Below, piece after piece: positions 9,025 to 17,335 of a DNA stretch of 64,000 bases (positions are counted from its first letter, which is position 1; each line of letters starts with the position of its first letter). The stretch is from Rhodococcus rhodnii (GTDB taxonomy: Bacteria; Actinomycetota; Actinomycetes; Mycobacteriales; Pseudonocardiaceae). The notes under the pieces are model-generated. The model did not search any database. It was not told the DNA's origin and saw nothing but the letters and a program-made list of their open reading frames with translations. The translations under genes were made by a program, and so were the position numbers. The stretch is from NCBI GenBank assembly GCA_000720375.1, contig JOAA01000020.1:186001-250000 (forward strand), read 5' to 3'.

Positions 9025-9998
9025 GCAACGAGGACAACCGGATGGACACCACCTTCCGTGAGCTCGCGGCCGATCCCCGGGTGGAGGCAGTCCCGTTCGC
9101 GCACATGTCGCTCGAGCTGGGACACCTGTACATGGACGACTTCAAGGCGGGCAAGGACCATCTCAAGGCCCAGCTCGCCAAGGTGGTGCACTGGGCGAAC
9201 GCGGCCCGTGCGGCCATTTCGGAACGCACCGGGCCGAAGACCCGGCCACGAGTCAGTACCTGCTTTCTGATCGACGACTACTTCACCCAGTTCTCCACGC
9301 CCGCCGCAGTCCTGCCCGACCTGCTGGACGCCGCGGCGTCGGTCAAGCTGGAGATCGATTACCTGGCAAGGGAATCAGCCTGCGCGGAGTCGAACGGCAT
9401 CCCGCTCGCCGAGATGGTCGCCGGGTGGTTGACCACCGTGCCTCCTGAGGGATTCAACGGTTCCCGGCCGCCCGCGGTGGAAACGGGATGGGTGTGCAAC
9501 GGTGAACGGTCGCCATCCGAGTCACAGGAGGCTATGCGGCGCACTGATTGGGCACCGCCTGTGGAGACAGGCGCACGTAATCATTCCGTCTTCGCGGATA
9601 TCGAACTGTGGCGCGACCGTGGCAAGGAACGGCAGTTCTCCTGTGCGTACCTTGCCGCGATATGGCAGTTGCTTCGGCTGGGGGTTCTGCGTTACGAAGG
9701 ATCGACAGTGGTCAAGCCACGGCAGGTCAAGGTCACCGATTTCCCGCAGCGGTGGGACGAGCTGCCTCCGATCGTCCAGTTACGAGACGGCGCGGACTCC
9801 TTCTGCGGGTATCGCACGTTCTCCGTACTGCCGTACCGCTTCCTTCAGGTCGAACACGCCGTGCGGGTGATCCTCAGCCAGATTTCCGCGCCACAGGAGC
9901 CGATCGACCAGGTCGTCGAACGCGGCCGACGGGACGGTGTGCCGATCCCGCACGACGTCACCGAGCGAATCGAATACATGTTCATGAGCGATTGGTGA
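9021..9998 (+). CDS. SCO2522-family conserved protein of unknown function
   Basis: A 325-aa soluble protein starting at the GTG at 9021, which overlaps the upstream TGA in a GTGA junction. It has no recognised catalytic motif, signal peptide or membrane helix. The sequence PRVSTCFLIDDYFTQF near residue 75 resembles a beta-strand/acidic-loop element of an alpha/beta fold. Assignment to the SCO2522 family rests on position between the variant P-loop gene and the SCO2521-like gene. It is translationally coupled on both sides, so a fixed stoichiometry with its neighbours is likely. Confidence 0.72.
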   Translation: MSNEDNRMDTTFRELAADPRVEAVPFAHMSLELGHLYMDDFKAGKDHLKAQLAKVVHWANAARAAISERTGPKTRPRVSTCFLIDDYFTQFSTPAAVLPDLLDAAASVKLEIDYLARESACAESNGIPLAEMVAGWLTTVPPEGFNGSRPPAVETGWVCNGERSPSESQEAMRRTDWAPPVETGARNHSVFADIELWRDRGKERQFSCAYLAAIWQLLRLGVLRYEGSTVVKPRQVKVTDFPQRWDELPPIVQLRDGADSFCGYRTFSVLPYRFLQVEHAVRVILSQISAPQEPIDQVVERGRRDGVPIPHDVTERIEYMFMSDW

Positions 9999-10909
9999 GT
10001 TACCCGATGCTGGTTCTTGGCGAGATCCGCACCTGTCTGCTGAAGAACTCCCACTCGGTTCCTCGGTCCTCAGTGGACACTCTGCTGCGACTGACGCCGG
10101 GCGAACGGGTTCGCTTGTCCGACCGGCCGATCGCACAGGGAGTCTCACCACAGAAGCTGCTCGGCGTGGACACCTATCTACCCGGCCGGTCCGGGTCGAA
10201 GTGCCGGAGTGTGGGCACAGTCGGATCGCGCGCCGTCGTTACGAGTGGCCGGGTGCTGCAAGGATCCGCATACGTGACAGTGGAACGCGGCCCTGCCAAC
10301 CACCGGCTGCCGTGGTCACGGTACCTCGCAAGCCCGGCGGTCCTGCTGACGATCGGCAAGTTCAATCCCACCGATCTCGCCGACGGTTTCCTCACCAGCC
10401 AACCAGTCTCTTCCACTTTGGACCTCGGCGCGGTGAGTGAGCGGCTGATCAGTTCCGTCCAGTTGCACCCGGAACTTGATCGCAACATGCCCATGCGCAC
10501 CAAGCGCACCAGAGTCAAATGGGCCGCACGGATCGACGTGGACGCCGCCGGTGGCACCGGAGAGTTCGTGGTGGCCGACGACGTCATGCGAACCATGAAG
10601 CTGACGTTGCCCGCCGTCAGTCGCACCGACGTGATCGGGTTCTGCGAGGACTTGGCGTTCCACGACTGGATGCTCAGCACGGTGTCCCGGATCATCGAGC
10701 GCGGCGAGATCGGATCGATCGACGCGCTGCGTCCCGTCATCGATCACCTGTTGCACCTGTGGATGCCCGGCGCGCACGTCAGCCCGGCACTGTTGCCGCT
10801 GTGGGACAGCCTCGAACAGCGGCCCGGTTTCACCCGGCAGTGGAAGACGATGGAAGCGCACATCCGAGACCGCCTGATGTCCGCGGTTGTGGCCGCACTC
10901 AACCCATGA
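9995..10909 (+). CDS. SCO2521-family conserved protein of unknown function
   Basis: A 304-aa soluble protein. The GTG at 9995 overlaps the preceding stop (GTGA); an ATG at 10007 is the alternative. It starts with LVLGEIRTCLLKNSHSVP and has an arginine/valine-rich beta-type N-terminal half and a helical C-terminal half (RIIERGEIGSIDALRPVIDHLLHLW). I see no catalytic motif. It closes the conserved five-gene set, followed 19 bp later by the membrane-hairpin gene on the same strand. The function is unknown. Confidence 0.72.
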   Translation: MSYPMLVLGEIRTCLLKNSHSVPRSSVDTLLRLTPGERVRLSDRPIAQGVSPQKLLGVDTYLPGRSGSKCRSVGTVGSRAVVTSGRVLQGSAYVTVERGPANHRLPWSRYLASPAVLLTIGKFNPTDLADGFLTSQPVSSTLDLGAVSERLISSVQLHPELDRNMPMRTKRTRVKWAARIDVDAAGGTGEFVVADDVMRTMKLTLPAVSRTDVIGFCEDLAFHDWMLSTVSRIIERGEIGSIDALRPVIDHLLHLWMPGAHVSPALLPLWDSLEQRPGFTRQWKTMEAHIRDRLMSAVVAALNP

Positions 10910-10928
10910 ATCACAGCCGGAGGTGACG

Positions 10929-11960
10929 GTGAGACAGCGTCGCGGCGCGAAACCGGTCATTCGCAAGATCGTCGTCACGGCAGTGTCCGGTGCATTGTCG
11001 TATCCGTTGACCAACCTGTTGTTCGATTCACAGGCACACCAGATCGTGTTGTCCGCGGCAGTGGGCGCGTTCGCGTTGATCGTGCAACTGCTTGTGGAGA
11101 TCGACCAGCGGCTCACCAGCGTGGAGACCGGACAGGACGAGCATGCCGACGAGGTTCGTCAGGTTGTGGCGGAAGGGTTCCGGAAGGTCAGCACGACGAC
11201 CGAGGTGTTCGACCGGATCGAGTCGACCGAGCTGAGCACGGACGCGTTCGTCGACATGGCCCGCAAGACCGCCGGCATCGGTCCGCAGGCGTCACCCCTG
11301 GTCGTGGCGTTCGCCCAGTCGGAGATCAAGCGGGTGACGGAGTTGTTCGGCGCGCTGGCCGACAGCGAGCTCACCCGCGAGGGCGAGGACCAGGACTACC
11401 TGCTCGCGTTGACCGGACTCGCCCAGCACGCCATCGACGCGACCAGCTCGTTCGCCGTGGACGCCGGTGGCGTGAGCAGCGAAGGCGGATTCTGGAACAG
11501 CGATCTGGGACATCGTTATCTTGATCTGCAGCAGCAGCGGGTGAGCGAGGGCGTGCGGGTCCGCCGGATCTTCATTGTCGAAAACAATTCACTGACCACC
11601 CGGCGTGAGTTCCTGAAATTGTGCGGGATCCAGATGGATTGCGGGATAGACGTACGGGTTCTTGTCCCGGCACAGGCGCCAAGGCACCGGGAATTCCGGG
11701 ACTACGTCTTGTTCGACAGCACGATAGGTTACGAAGTCATTCCGCGTGTTCGTATTCCTACGGACAGTGGCAACCCGCAGATCCAGTCGACAAGCCTGAC
11801 CAGCAAACAGGCGCGGGTCAGGAAACTTGTCGACGACTATGCGAGATTGTGGGACATCGCGCTGGCCCCGGGGACGATCAGTCGTGCCGCCCGAGATGCA
11901 GCTGCATCAGCAGACGATCCTCACCAGGACCGTAGTAGTCCTGCTGAAGCCCCAGCATGA
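10929..11960 (+). CDS. Membrane-anchored hypothetical protein, sixth gene of the SCO252x-like cassette
   Basis: About 343 aa from the GTG at 10929, chosen because GGAGG lies 5 bp upstream. A basic N-terminus is followed by two short hydrophobic stretches (about 12-30 and 38-60) forming a probable membrane hairpin. A predicted coiled coil follows (LVEIDQRLTSVETGQDEHAD to FRKVSTTTEVFDRI). The soluble C-terminal domain carries RRIFIVENNSLTTRREFLKL and GIDVRVLVPAQAPRH. It likely tethers something to the membrane, possibly the upstream proteins. I cannot assign a family. The 3' end overlaps the convergent acetyltransferase gene by 83 bp. Confidence 0.7.
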   Translation: MRQRRGAKPVIRKIVVTAVSGALSYPLTNLLFDSQAHQIVLSAAVGAFALIVQLLVEIDQRLTSVETGQDEHADEVRQVVAEGFRKVSTTTEVFDRIESTELSTDAFVDMARKTAGIGPQASPLVVAFAQSEIKRVTELFGALADSELTREGEDQDYLLALTGLAQHAIDATSSFAVDAGGVSSEGGFWNSDLGHRYLDLQQQRVSEGVRVRRIFIVENNSLTTRREFLKLCGIQMDCGIDVRVLVPAQAPRHREFRDYVLFDSTIGYEVIPRVRIPTDSGNPQIQSTSLTSKQARVRKLVDDYARLWDIALAPGTISRAARDAAASADDPHQDRSSPAEAPA

Positions 11961-12378
11961 CGAACCCGGCCTTCTTGTAGAGCGTGATCGCCGTTTCGTT
12001 GTCCGGCGCGACAGTGAGCGTGACCTGCTTGACGTCCACGGACTTCAGGCTGTCCAACGAGTGCTTGAGCAGGTCCCAGCCGATCCGCTGGCCACGGCAG
12101 TCCTCCCGGACACCGAGTGCCAGCAGCCAGGCGGTCTCCCGGTTGAAGTCCGGGGCGATCAACGAGTATCCGACCAGCTCCGACTCGCGCTCGGCCACGG
12201 CCCACCCGGGCGCGTGCAGGTCGAGGAGCTGCCGCAACGCGAACCTCGGATAGGCGAGGTCCTTGAACACCTCGGCGTCCAGCTCCTGCACCCGCGGCAA
12301 ATCATCCAGCACGGCGACGCGGATTGTCGGTTCGGCTTGATCGGAATCCGCCGAAGCCCAGTTTTTCGAGACACTCAT
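11878..12378 (-). CDS. GNAT-family N-acetyltransferase
   Basis: A 166-aa acetyltransferase from the ATG at 12378; a GTG at 12384 is also in frame. The fold is complete: TIRVAVLDDLPRVQELDAEVF at the N-terminus, the acetyl-CoA pyrophosphate loop LALGVREDCRGQRIGWDLLK (Q/RxxGxG/A type), and NETAITLYKKAGFV, as in RimI-like members. The acyl acceptor is unknown. It is monocistronic and convergent with the cassette's membrane gene, overlapping it by 83 bp. The overlapping part encodes the last 27 residues of each protein. Confidence 0.88.
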   Translation of the reverse strand: MSVSKNWASADSDQAEPTIRVAVLDDLPRVQELDAEVFKDLAYPRFALRQLLDLHAPGWAVAERESELVGYSLIAPDFNRETAWLLALGVREDCRGQRIGWDLLKHSLDSLKSVDVKQVTLTVAPDNETAITLYKKAGFVMLGLQQDYYGPGEDRLLMQLHLGRHD

Positions 12379-12597
12379 TGTCACCCACCGATACTAGCGC
12401 GCAGCATCGACACGCGGCCGATCCGGTTGGGCCTGGTTCCGTTAACTCGCCCGGCCGAAGGAACACCGGTCGAGTGAATGCAGCCAAATGAGCGACCGTG
12501 GGTAGCATGCCCGGAACTCGTGGCCAACCGATTCGGCACCACTGAATCAAACACGATTCGTCCGGTTCGTCAACGGTTCACCGGTTCGCACTTGGGC

Positions 12598-13461
12598 TCA
12601 CGGCAGAGTCCGCGCACGCAGGCGGACCGCGTCCTGGCTGGGTGGCACGCCGAACATGCGGCGGTACTCCCGGGTGAACTGGGACGGGCTTTCGTAGCCG
12701 ACTCGATGCCCTACCCCGGCGACGTCGTCCGGCCGGGTCACCAGCAGCGTCCGGGCTTCCTGCAGCCGGATGCGTTTCTGGAACTGCACCGGGCTCATCG
12801 TGGTGACGGCACGGAAATGCCGGTGGAACGCCGAGGCGCTCATCGCGGCCAGCCGGGCGAGGTCCTCCACGCGCATGGGCTCCGCGTAGTTGTCCCTGAT
12901 CCACCGGATCGCGCGGTTGACGTGGGTCAAGGCGCTGTCGGCGAGGCCGATCTGCCGGATCATGTCGCCGTGCGGGCTGGTGAGCAGCCGCCAGAGGATC
13001 TCTCGTTCGATCATCGGCGCGAGCACTCGGGCGTCCGCCGGGCGATCGAGCAGGCGTAGCAGGCGGGCAATCGGATCGAGCAAGTCGAAGCCGGCCTCGC
13101 CGATGGCGATCGCGGACGTTTTCGCGCTGGCCGCGAACGGCAGTTCCAGCAGCAGCGGGGCGATCACGGCAGGCTTGAGCGCCAGGCCGAGCCCCAGCGC
13201 CGGGGTGTCGAAGAAGTGGCCGGTGACCGGCAGGTCCGTGGTGACCACGAGGAACTGCCCGGCTCGGTACTCGTGCACCTGATCGCCGAGCAGCAGCCGT
13301 TTCCCGCCCCTGGCCAGCATCACGAACAACGGCTCGGTCAGCGAGTAGTCGGGCTCCTCGTCGTCGACGACCGACAGCATCAGCCCGTCGATCGGCGTGC
13401 GCAGGTCGGATCGGGCATGCCGGTGGATCAGCCCGCGGATCTCGTCAAGCAATGCCTGCAT
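12598..13461 (-). CDS. AraC-family transcriptional regulator
   Basis: About 287 aa from the ATG at 13461 (MQALLDEIRGLIHRHA); upstream in-frame starts are possible. The N-terminal AraC-type cupin-like sensing domain (YSLTEPLFVMLARGGKRLLLGDQVHEYRAGQFLVV, shown only as position about 40-75) is followed by two helix-turn-helix motifs in the last 100 residues (RVEDLARLAAMSASAFHRHF and VAGVGHRVGYESPSQFTREY). It diverges from the aldo/keto reductase gene 124 bp away and probably controls it. Relatives with this N-terminal domain often sit beside oxidoreductase genes. Confidence 0.9.
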   Translation of the reverse strand: MQALLDEIRGLIHRHARSDLRTPIDGLMLSVVDDEEPDYSLTEPLFVMLARGGKRLLLGDQVHEYRAGQFLVVTTDLPVTGHFFDTPALGLGLALKPAVIAPLLLELPFAASAKTSAIAIGEAGFDLLDPIARLLRLLDRPADARVLAPMIEREILWRLLTSPHGDMIRQIGLADSALTHVNRAIRWIRDNYAEPMRVEDLARLAAMSASAFHRHFRAVTTMSPVQFQKRIRLQEARTLLVTRPDDVAGVGHRVGYESPSQFTREYRRMFGVPPSQDAVRLRARTLP

Positions 13462-13501
13462 GGCTGTATGGAAGCATCGAGCCGACCCAGCTACAAGCCT
13501 G

Positions 13502-13544
13502 ATCGAGGCGTATCCGACAGGATTGTGCAAGAGCGCGCCTCGAT
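13502..13544. promoter_or_regulatory. Inverted repeat between the AraC regulator and aldo/keto reductase genes
   Basis: The arms ATCGAGGCG and CGCCTCGAT are perfect 9-base complements separated by 25 bp. They lie in the divergent intergenic space 42 bp before the reductase start. The spacing suits two regulator half-sites better than a hairpin. AraC sites are more often direct repeats, so the link is tentative. Confidence 0.35.
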
Positions 13545-13585
13545 TGGTCTACTCCGGCAGGGGCCGTCCGCGGTGGAATTGGGTC

Positions 13586-14668
13586 ATGTCACTCGATCAC
13601 TACGTCACACTCGGCAAGTCGGGGCTGCGCGTCAGCCCGTTCGCGCTCGGCGCGATGACCTTCGGTGAGGATCCCGGCAGCGCGGGCAGCAGCGTCGCCG
13701 AGTCGGAGAAGATCCTGTCGACCTACCTCGACCTCGGCGGCAACTTCATCGACACGGCGAACTTCTACACCAACGGCCACTCCGAGGCGATCCTCGGCGA
13801 CTACTTCGCCGCACGGCCGGGGCGGCGCGAGCGCGTGGTACTGGCGTCGAAGTTCTTCGGGAACATGTACCCCGGCGACCCGAACGGCGGCGGCGCGGGC
13901 CGTTCGTCGATCATCGCCCAGTTGCACGAGACGCTGCGCCGCCTGCGGACCGACTACCTCGACCTCTACTGGCTGCACAACTGGGACCGCAGCACCCCGG
14001 TCGAAGAGACCATGCGCACGCTCGACGACCTGGTCAGCGCGGGCAAGATCCGGTACGTCGGGTTCTCCAACACCCCCGGCTGGTTCACCGCCCAGGCCCA
14101 GACCATGGCGCTGCTCAACGGCTGGACGCCGCTCATTGCCTTGCAGGTGGAGTATTCGCTGCTCGCCCGTACCGTCGAAGGCGAACTCGCCCCGCTCGCC
14201 CTGGACCAAGGCATGGCCCTGGTGCCGTGGAGCCCGTTGAAAAACGGCTTCCTGTCAGGGAAATACCGGCGCGGCACGCAGGTCACCGACTCGGCCAGGG
14301 CAGCGTTCGTCGGCGGCCCGACCGAGGCCGAGTTCGTCGTGATCGACGCGGTCGCCAAGCTCGCCGAGGAGCTCGGGACCACATCCGCGGCCGTGTCGCT
14401 GGCCTGGTTGCGTGCCCGCGAAGGCACCGTCGTGCCCATCGTCGGCGCTCGGCGCCTGGAACACCTGACGGACAACCTTGCCGGGCAGACGATCACGCTC
14501 ACCCCGGAACAGCTGAAGACGCTGGACGAGGTGTCGGCGCCGACGCTGAACTACCCAGCACCGATGCACGGCGCGCAGCGCCAGATGCTGCAGTTCGCGG
14601 GGACCACAGTGGACGGTGTTCCGTCCGAAGTGTACCCACCGCTGTTGCTGTCCGATGTCCGTTATTAG
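13586..14668 (+). CDS. Aldo/keto reductase
   Basis: A 360-aa NADPH-dependent TIM-barrel oxidoreductase from the ATG at 13586. The tetrad is visible: Asp56, Tyr61, Lys89 and His131 (DTANFY, LASKFFG, WLHNWD). The cofactor-binding end is at PIVGARRLEHLTDN. Length and the GLRVSPFALGAMTFG opening fit the AKR11/12-like group of carbonyl reductases. The substrate is unknown. It diverges from the AraC regulator and overlaps the convergent hydrolase gene by 4 bp. Confidence 0.92.
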   Translation: MSLDHYVTLGKSGLRVSPFALGAMTFGEDPGSAGSSVAESEKILSTYLDLGGNFIDTANFYTNGHSEAILGDYFAARPGRRERVVLASKFFGNMYPGDPNGGGAGRSSIIAQLHETLRRLRTDYLDLYWLHNWDRSTPVEETMRTLDDLVSAGKIRYVGFSNTPGWFTAQAQTMALLNGWTPLIALQVEYSLLARTVEGELAPLALDQGMALVPWSPLKNGFLSGKYRRGTQVTDSARAAFVGGPTEAEFVVIDAVAKLAEELGTTSAAVSLAWLRAREGTVVPIVGARRLEHLTDNLAGQTITLTPEQLKTLDEVSAPTLNYPAPMHGAQRQMLQFAGTTVDGVPSEVYPPLLLSDVRY

Positions 14669-15498
14669 CTCAGGAACCGCTTGATGTGCTCGACCACAAT
14701 GGAGGGTTGTTCCTCCGCGAGGAAGTGACCACATTCGGCGATGGCCGAGCCGGTGACGTCCTCGGCGTAGTCACGCCAGATCTCCAGTGCCGGCAACTGG
14801 CCGAGCAAACCCGTCGCACCCCATAGCGCCAGCACGGGAATCGTCAGCTTACGTCCCGCATCGGCGTCGTCGTGCTCGGCGTCCGCAGGGAAGGACGCGC
14901 GGTAGTCGTCGAAGCCCGCCCGCAGTGCCCCTGGCGCGGAGAACGCCTTGATGTACTCGTCGGCGGCTTCGAGACCCTGCCGCTGATAGGTCCAGCGTTC
15001 GAAGAAGTATCCCAAGTACGCCGCGATGTTCTGCCCGGCAAGCAGTTCCGGCAGATCGGGCTGCAGGTGAAACAGCCAGTGCCAGTAGCCCCGCGCGGTG
15101 TCCGCGGTCATCCGCCGCCACATTTCCCTGGTCGGGATGATGTCGAGGACCGCGAACCGGTCGATCTCGTCGGGGCGGTCGAGCGCCCATCGGTGCGCGA
15201 CTCTGCCGCCCCGGTCATGTCCGACCACGCTGACCCGCGTAAACCTCAATCCCCGGACAAGCTCCGACACGTCGGACGCCATCGTGCGCTTGTCGTAGCC
15301 GTCCCGGGGTTTGTCGGTCAGCCCGTAACCACGCAGATCCGGGGCGATGACGGTGTGCGTCGCCGCCAGCTCGTCGAAGATCTTGTGCCAGCAGTAGGAA
15401 GTCTGTGGCCACCCGTGCAGCAGCACCACGGGTGGCCCGTCACCCGCGTGCCGGTAGTGCATCCGGATTCCGTTCACTGTCGCCATCGCTGAGTCCAT
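14665..15498 (-). CDS. Alpha/beta hydrolase resembling fluoroacetate dehalogenase
   Basis: A 277-aa alpha/beta hydrolase from the ATG at 15498. The oxyanion region is HGWPQT and the nucleophile is Asp95 in GHDRGGR. The catalytic His258 is in ECGHFLAEE. Arg96 and Arg99 follow the nucleophile, and the cap carries WHW (His140, Trp141) before LFHLQPDLPE. That Asp-Arg-x-x-Arg plus His-Trp set is what fluoroacetate dehalogenases use to bind carboxylate and halide. Epoxide hydrolases share the Asp but normally use two cap tyrosines. Haloacetate dehalogenase is therefore the better guess, though an unknown substrate is possible. It diverges from the CGNR regulator gene. Confidence 0.85.
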   Translation of the reverse strand: MDSAMATVNGIRMHYRHAGDGPPVVLLHGWPQTSYCWHKIFDELAATHTVIAPDLRGYGLTDKPRDGYDKRTMASDVSELVRGLRFTRVSVVGHDRGGRVAHRWALDRPDEIDRFAVLDIIPTREMWRRMTADTARGYWHWLFHLQPDLPELLAGQNIAAYLGYFFERWTYQRQGLEAADEYIKAFSAPGALRAGFDDYRASFPADAEHDDADAGRKLTIPVLALWGATGLLGQLPALEIWRDYAEDVTGSAIAECGHFLAEEQPSIVVEHIKRFLS

Positions 15499-15504
15499 AC
15501 TTCT

Positions 15505-15529
15505 TTCTAACCGCATGAGGGGGTTAGAA
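15505..15529. promoter_or_regulatory. Operator-like inverted repeat between hydrolase and CGNR genes
   Basis: TTCTAACC and GGTTAGAA form perfect 8-base arms around a 9-base spacer. The element fills most of the 38-bp gap between two divergent starts. Position and symmetry indicate one binding site controlling both genes, most simply by the CGNR protein. Confidence 0.55.
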
Positions 15530-15536
15530 TCAACCC

Positions 15537-16076
15537 GTGGACTGGATCTTCGACGGCGGCAGGCCCTGCCTCGACTTCGTGAACACGCTGCGCGACCGCC
15601 ATTTGAGCGGCCGTGAACTGCTGACCGAGCCGGCGGCGCTCGCGGAATGGCTGGTCGCCGCCGGCCACACCGGCCGTCGTCACCGAGTCACAGCGGACGA
15701 CTTGGCGCTGGCGCTCCGACTCCGTGAAGCCATCGACCGGCTGGCTCGCGGGCTGACGCACGCGGCCGATGTCCGTCTGGTCAACAAGATCGCGGCCGAC
15801 CTGCCGGTCCCGCACCTGCGGATCGACGCCAACGGCCCCAGTCGAGAAGTGCGTTCCGCAGCCGGGCCGATCAAGGCTGTGCTGGCCGAACTCGCTGCCG
15901 ACGCCATCGACCTGGTCGCCTCGGGCGGAGTGGTCCGCATCTGCGCGTTCGACGACTGCGGCCTGCGCTTCCACGACGCCTCGCCTAAACACAACCGTCA
16001 GTGGTGCTCCATGACCCGATGCGGCAACCGAGCCAAGGCACGCGCACATTACGCACGCCGGAAATCGAACGCCTGA
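15537..16076 (+). CDS. ABATE/CGNR zinc-finger transcriptional regulator
   Basis: A 179-aa protein from the GTG at 15537. The N-terminal ABATE-type domain (about 1-125) opens with FDGGRPCLDFVNTLRDR. The C-terminal CGNR zinc finger (about 137-176) has Cys ligands in ICAFDDCGLRF and WCSMTRCGNRAKARAHY. CGNR proteins are predicted DNA-binding stress regulators. It starts 39 bp from the divergent hydrolase with a palindrome between them, so the hydrolase is the likely target. Confidence 0.9.
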   Translation: MDWIFDGGRPCLDFVNTLRDRHLSGRELLTEPAALAEWLVAAGHTGRRHRVTADDLALALRLREAIDRLARGLTHAADVRLVNKIAADLPVPHLRIDANGPSREVRSAAGPIKAVLAELAADAIDLVASGGVVRICAFDDCGLRFHDASPKHNRQWCSMTRCGNRAKARAHYARRKSNA

Positions 16077-16145
16077 GGTCAGTCGCGCCAGGTGACCGGG
16101 TTCAGGGCCGGTCGGCGGCACGCAGGCGGGCGATGGGCAGCAGTG

Positions 16146-17285
16146 TCAGCAGGCCGAGCGCACCCAGCAGGCGAAGGCGAGCTGGAAGTCGCCTGTGCCA
16201 TCGCGTAGCGCGCCCACCAGGACAGGAGCCAGCGCGGCACTGCCGTAGCCGACGAAGAACGCCATCGCGCTGATCCGCCCAGCCTCACCGGGATCACGGC
16301 TCACCACCACCGGCATGGTCAGCACGAGCGTGAAAAGGCCGCCGTGTCCGACGCCCAATGCGAGGATCCACACCCACGTCGCCGTGTCCGGTGCGACCGC
16401 CAAGCCCAGGAAACCGGCGGCGGTCAACGTCATCGTGACCGCGAGGCCAGCACGCTTGTCCCGGTTCTCGCCGAGCAGCACGGGCACGGCCAGCATCGCG
16501 ACAACCTGGATGGAGATCATCACTGTCAGCATGATGCCGGAAGCAGCCGCGCTGTGGCCGCCATCGCTGTGCAGCAGCGGCACCACCCAAGCCAATTCGC
16601 AGTAGTACAGCGCCGAGTTGACCGCTGACAGCACAGTGATCCGCCAAGCCAGTCCGCTACGCCAGGGCAGACCCCGTGTCGTCGGTCCGGCGAGGGCGGC
16701 GACCTCGGCCAATCCCAGCGACCTCTTGGCGGACGACCACATCACCATCCCCGCCACCGCGAGGACCGCCCATGACGCCAGCGCTCCCGGCCAGGACGCC
16801 AGCAAGTCCGCCAGCGGCGCGCTCACCCCGGCCGCGACTGCTCCGCCAAGGCCGAGACCGGCGGTGTATATGCCGGTGACCAGCCCAGCTCGGGCGGCGA
16901 AACGCGTCTTGACCACGGCAGGCAGCAGGGTCTGAGCGATCGCGATCCCGGCCCCCACGATCGCGGCGCTGCTCAATTGCAGCCAAGTGGACGCACCGGC
17001 CAGACGTGCTGCCGTGGCCACCGCGATGATCACGAGCCCGAACAGCACCCCGCGGTGCAATCCGAAACGACGGCCCACGTACGCGCCCAGCGGCGCGCAC
17101 ACGCCCATGGCCAATGTCGGAATGGTGGTCAGCAACGCCGCTCCGGTCGCGGACAGATCCAGGTCGGCCCGGATGCGGTCCACCAGCGGCGAAACAGCGG
17201 CGATGGCCGGTCGCAGGTTCGCCGCGGCAGCGAACAACGCGACCGCGGCGGCTCCTAGGGACGTGCGGGTTGCGATGCCTGTCAT
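16146..17285 (-). CDS. MFS transporter, CynX/NimT-like, with apparent 3' frameshift
   Basis: A 12-helix major facilitator starting MTGIATRTSLGAAAVALFAA at the ATG at 17285. It has NLRPAIAAVSPLV and the GRRFGLHRG loop typical of CynX/NimT-type carriers for small anions or drugs. The frame stops at 16146 after LAFACWVRSAC, which interrupts the last helix. In another frame the DNA goes on LLGALGLLTLLPIARLRAA to a stop at 16102, exactly the expected helix and tail. One missing base near 16166-16172 explains this. It diverges from the Rrf2 gene across two palindromes, so it is probably repressed by that protein. Confidence 0.85.
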   Translation of the reverse strand: MTGIATRTSLGAAAVALFAAAANLRPAIAAVSPLVDRIRADLDLSATGAALLTTIPTLAMGVCAPLGAYVGRRFGLHRGVLFGLVIIAVATAARLAGASTWLQLSSAAIVGAGIAIAQTLLPAVVKTRFAARAGLVTGIYTAGLGLGGAVAAGVSAPLADLLASWPGALASWAVLAVAGMVMWSSAKRSLGLAEVAALAGPTTRGLPWRSGLAWRITVLSAVNSALYYCELAWVVPLLHSDGGHSAAASGIMLTVMISIQVVAMLAVPVLLGENRDKRAGLAVTMTLTAAGFLGLAVAPDTATWVWILALGVGHGGLFTLVLTMPVVVSRDPGEAGRISAMAFFVGYGSAALAPVLVGALRDGTGDFQLAFACWVRSAC

Positions 17286-17303
17286 GGGTACCCCAGTCGT
17301 GAT

Positions 17304-17324
17304 CTCGGATATTTACTGTCCGAG
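17304..17324. promoter_or_regulatory. Operator-like palindrome 1 (MFS/Rrf2 gap)
   Basis: CTCGGAT-N7-GTCCGAG is a 21-bp element with one mismatch between its arms. It shares its half-sites with palindrome 2 and lies 19 bp upstream of the MFS start. Confidence 0.6.
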
Positions 17325-17335
17325 TTCTACCACAA

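Noticed and set aside
12598..16076. A natural-product gene cluster around the reductase, hydrolase and SnoaL-type genes
   Set aside because: There is no polyketide, peptide or terpene synthase. The genes form separate regulator/target pairs with convergent ends.
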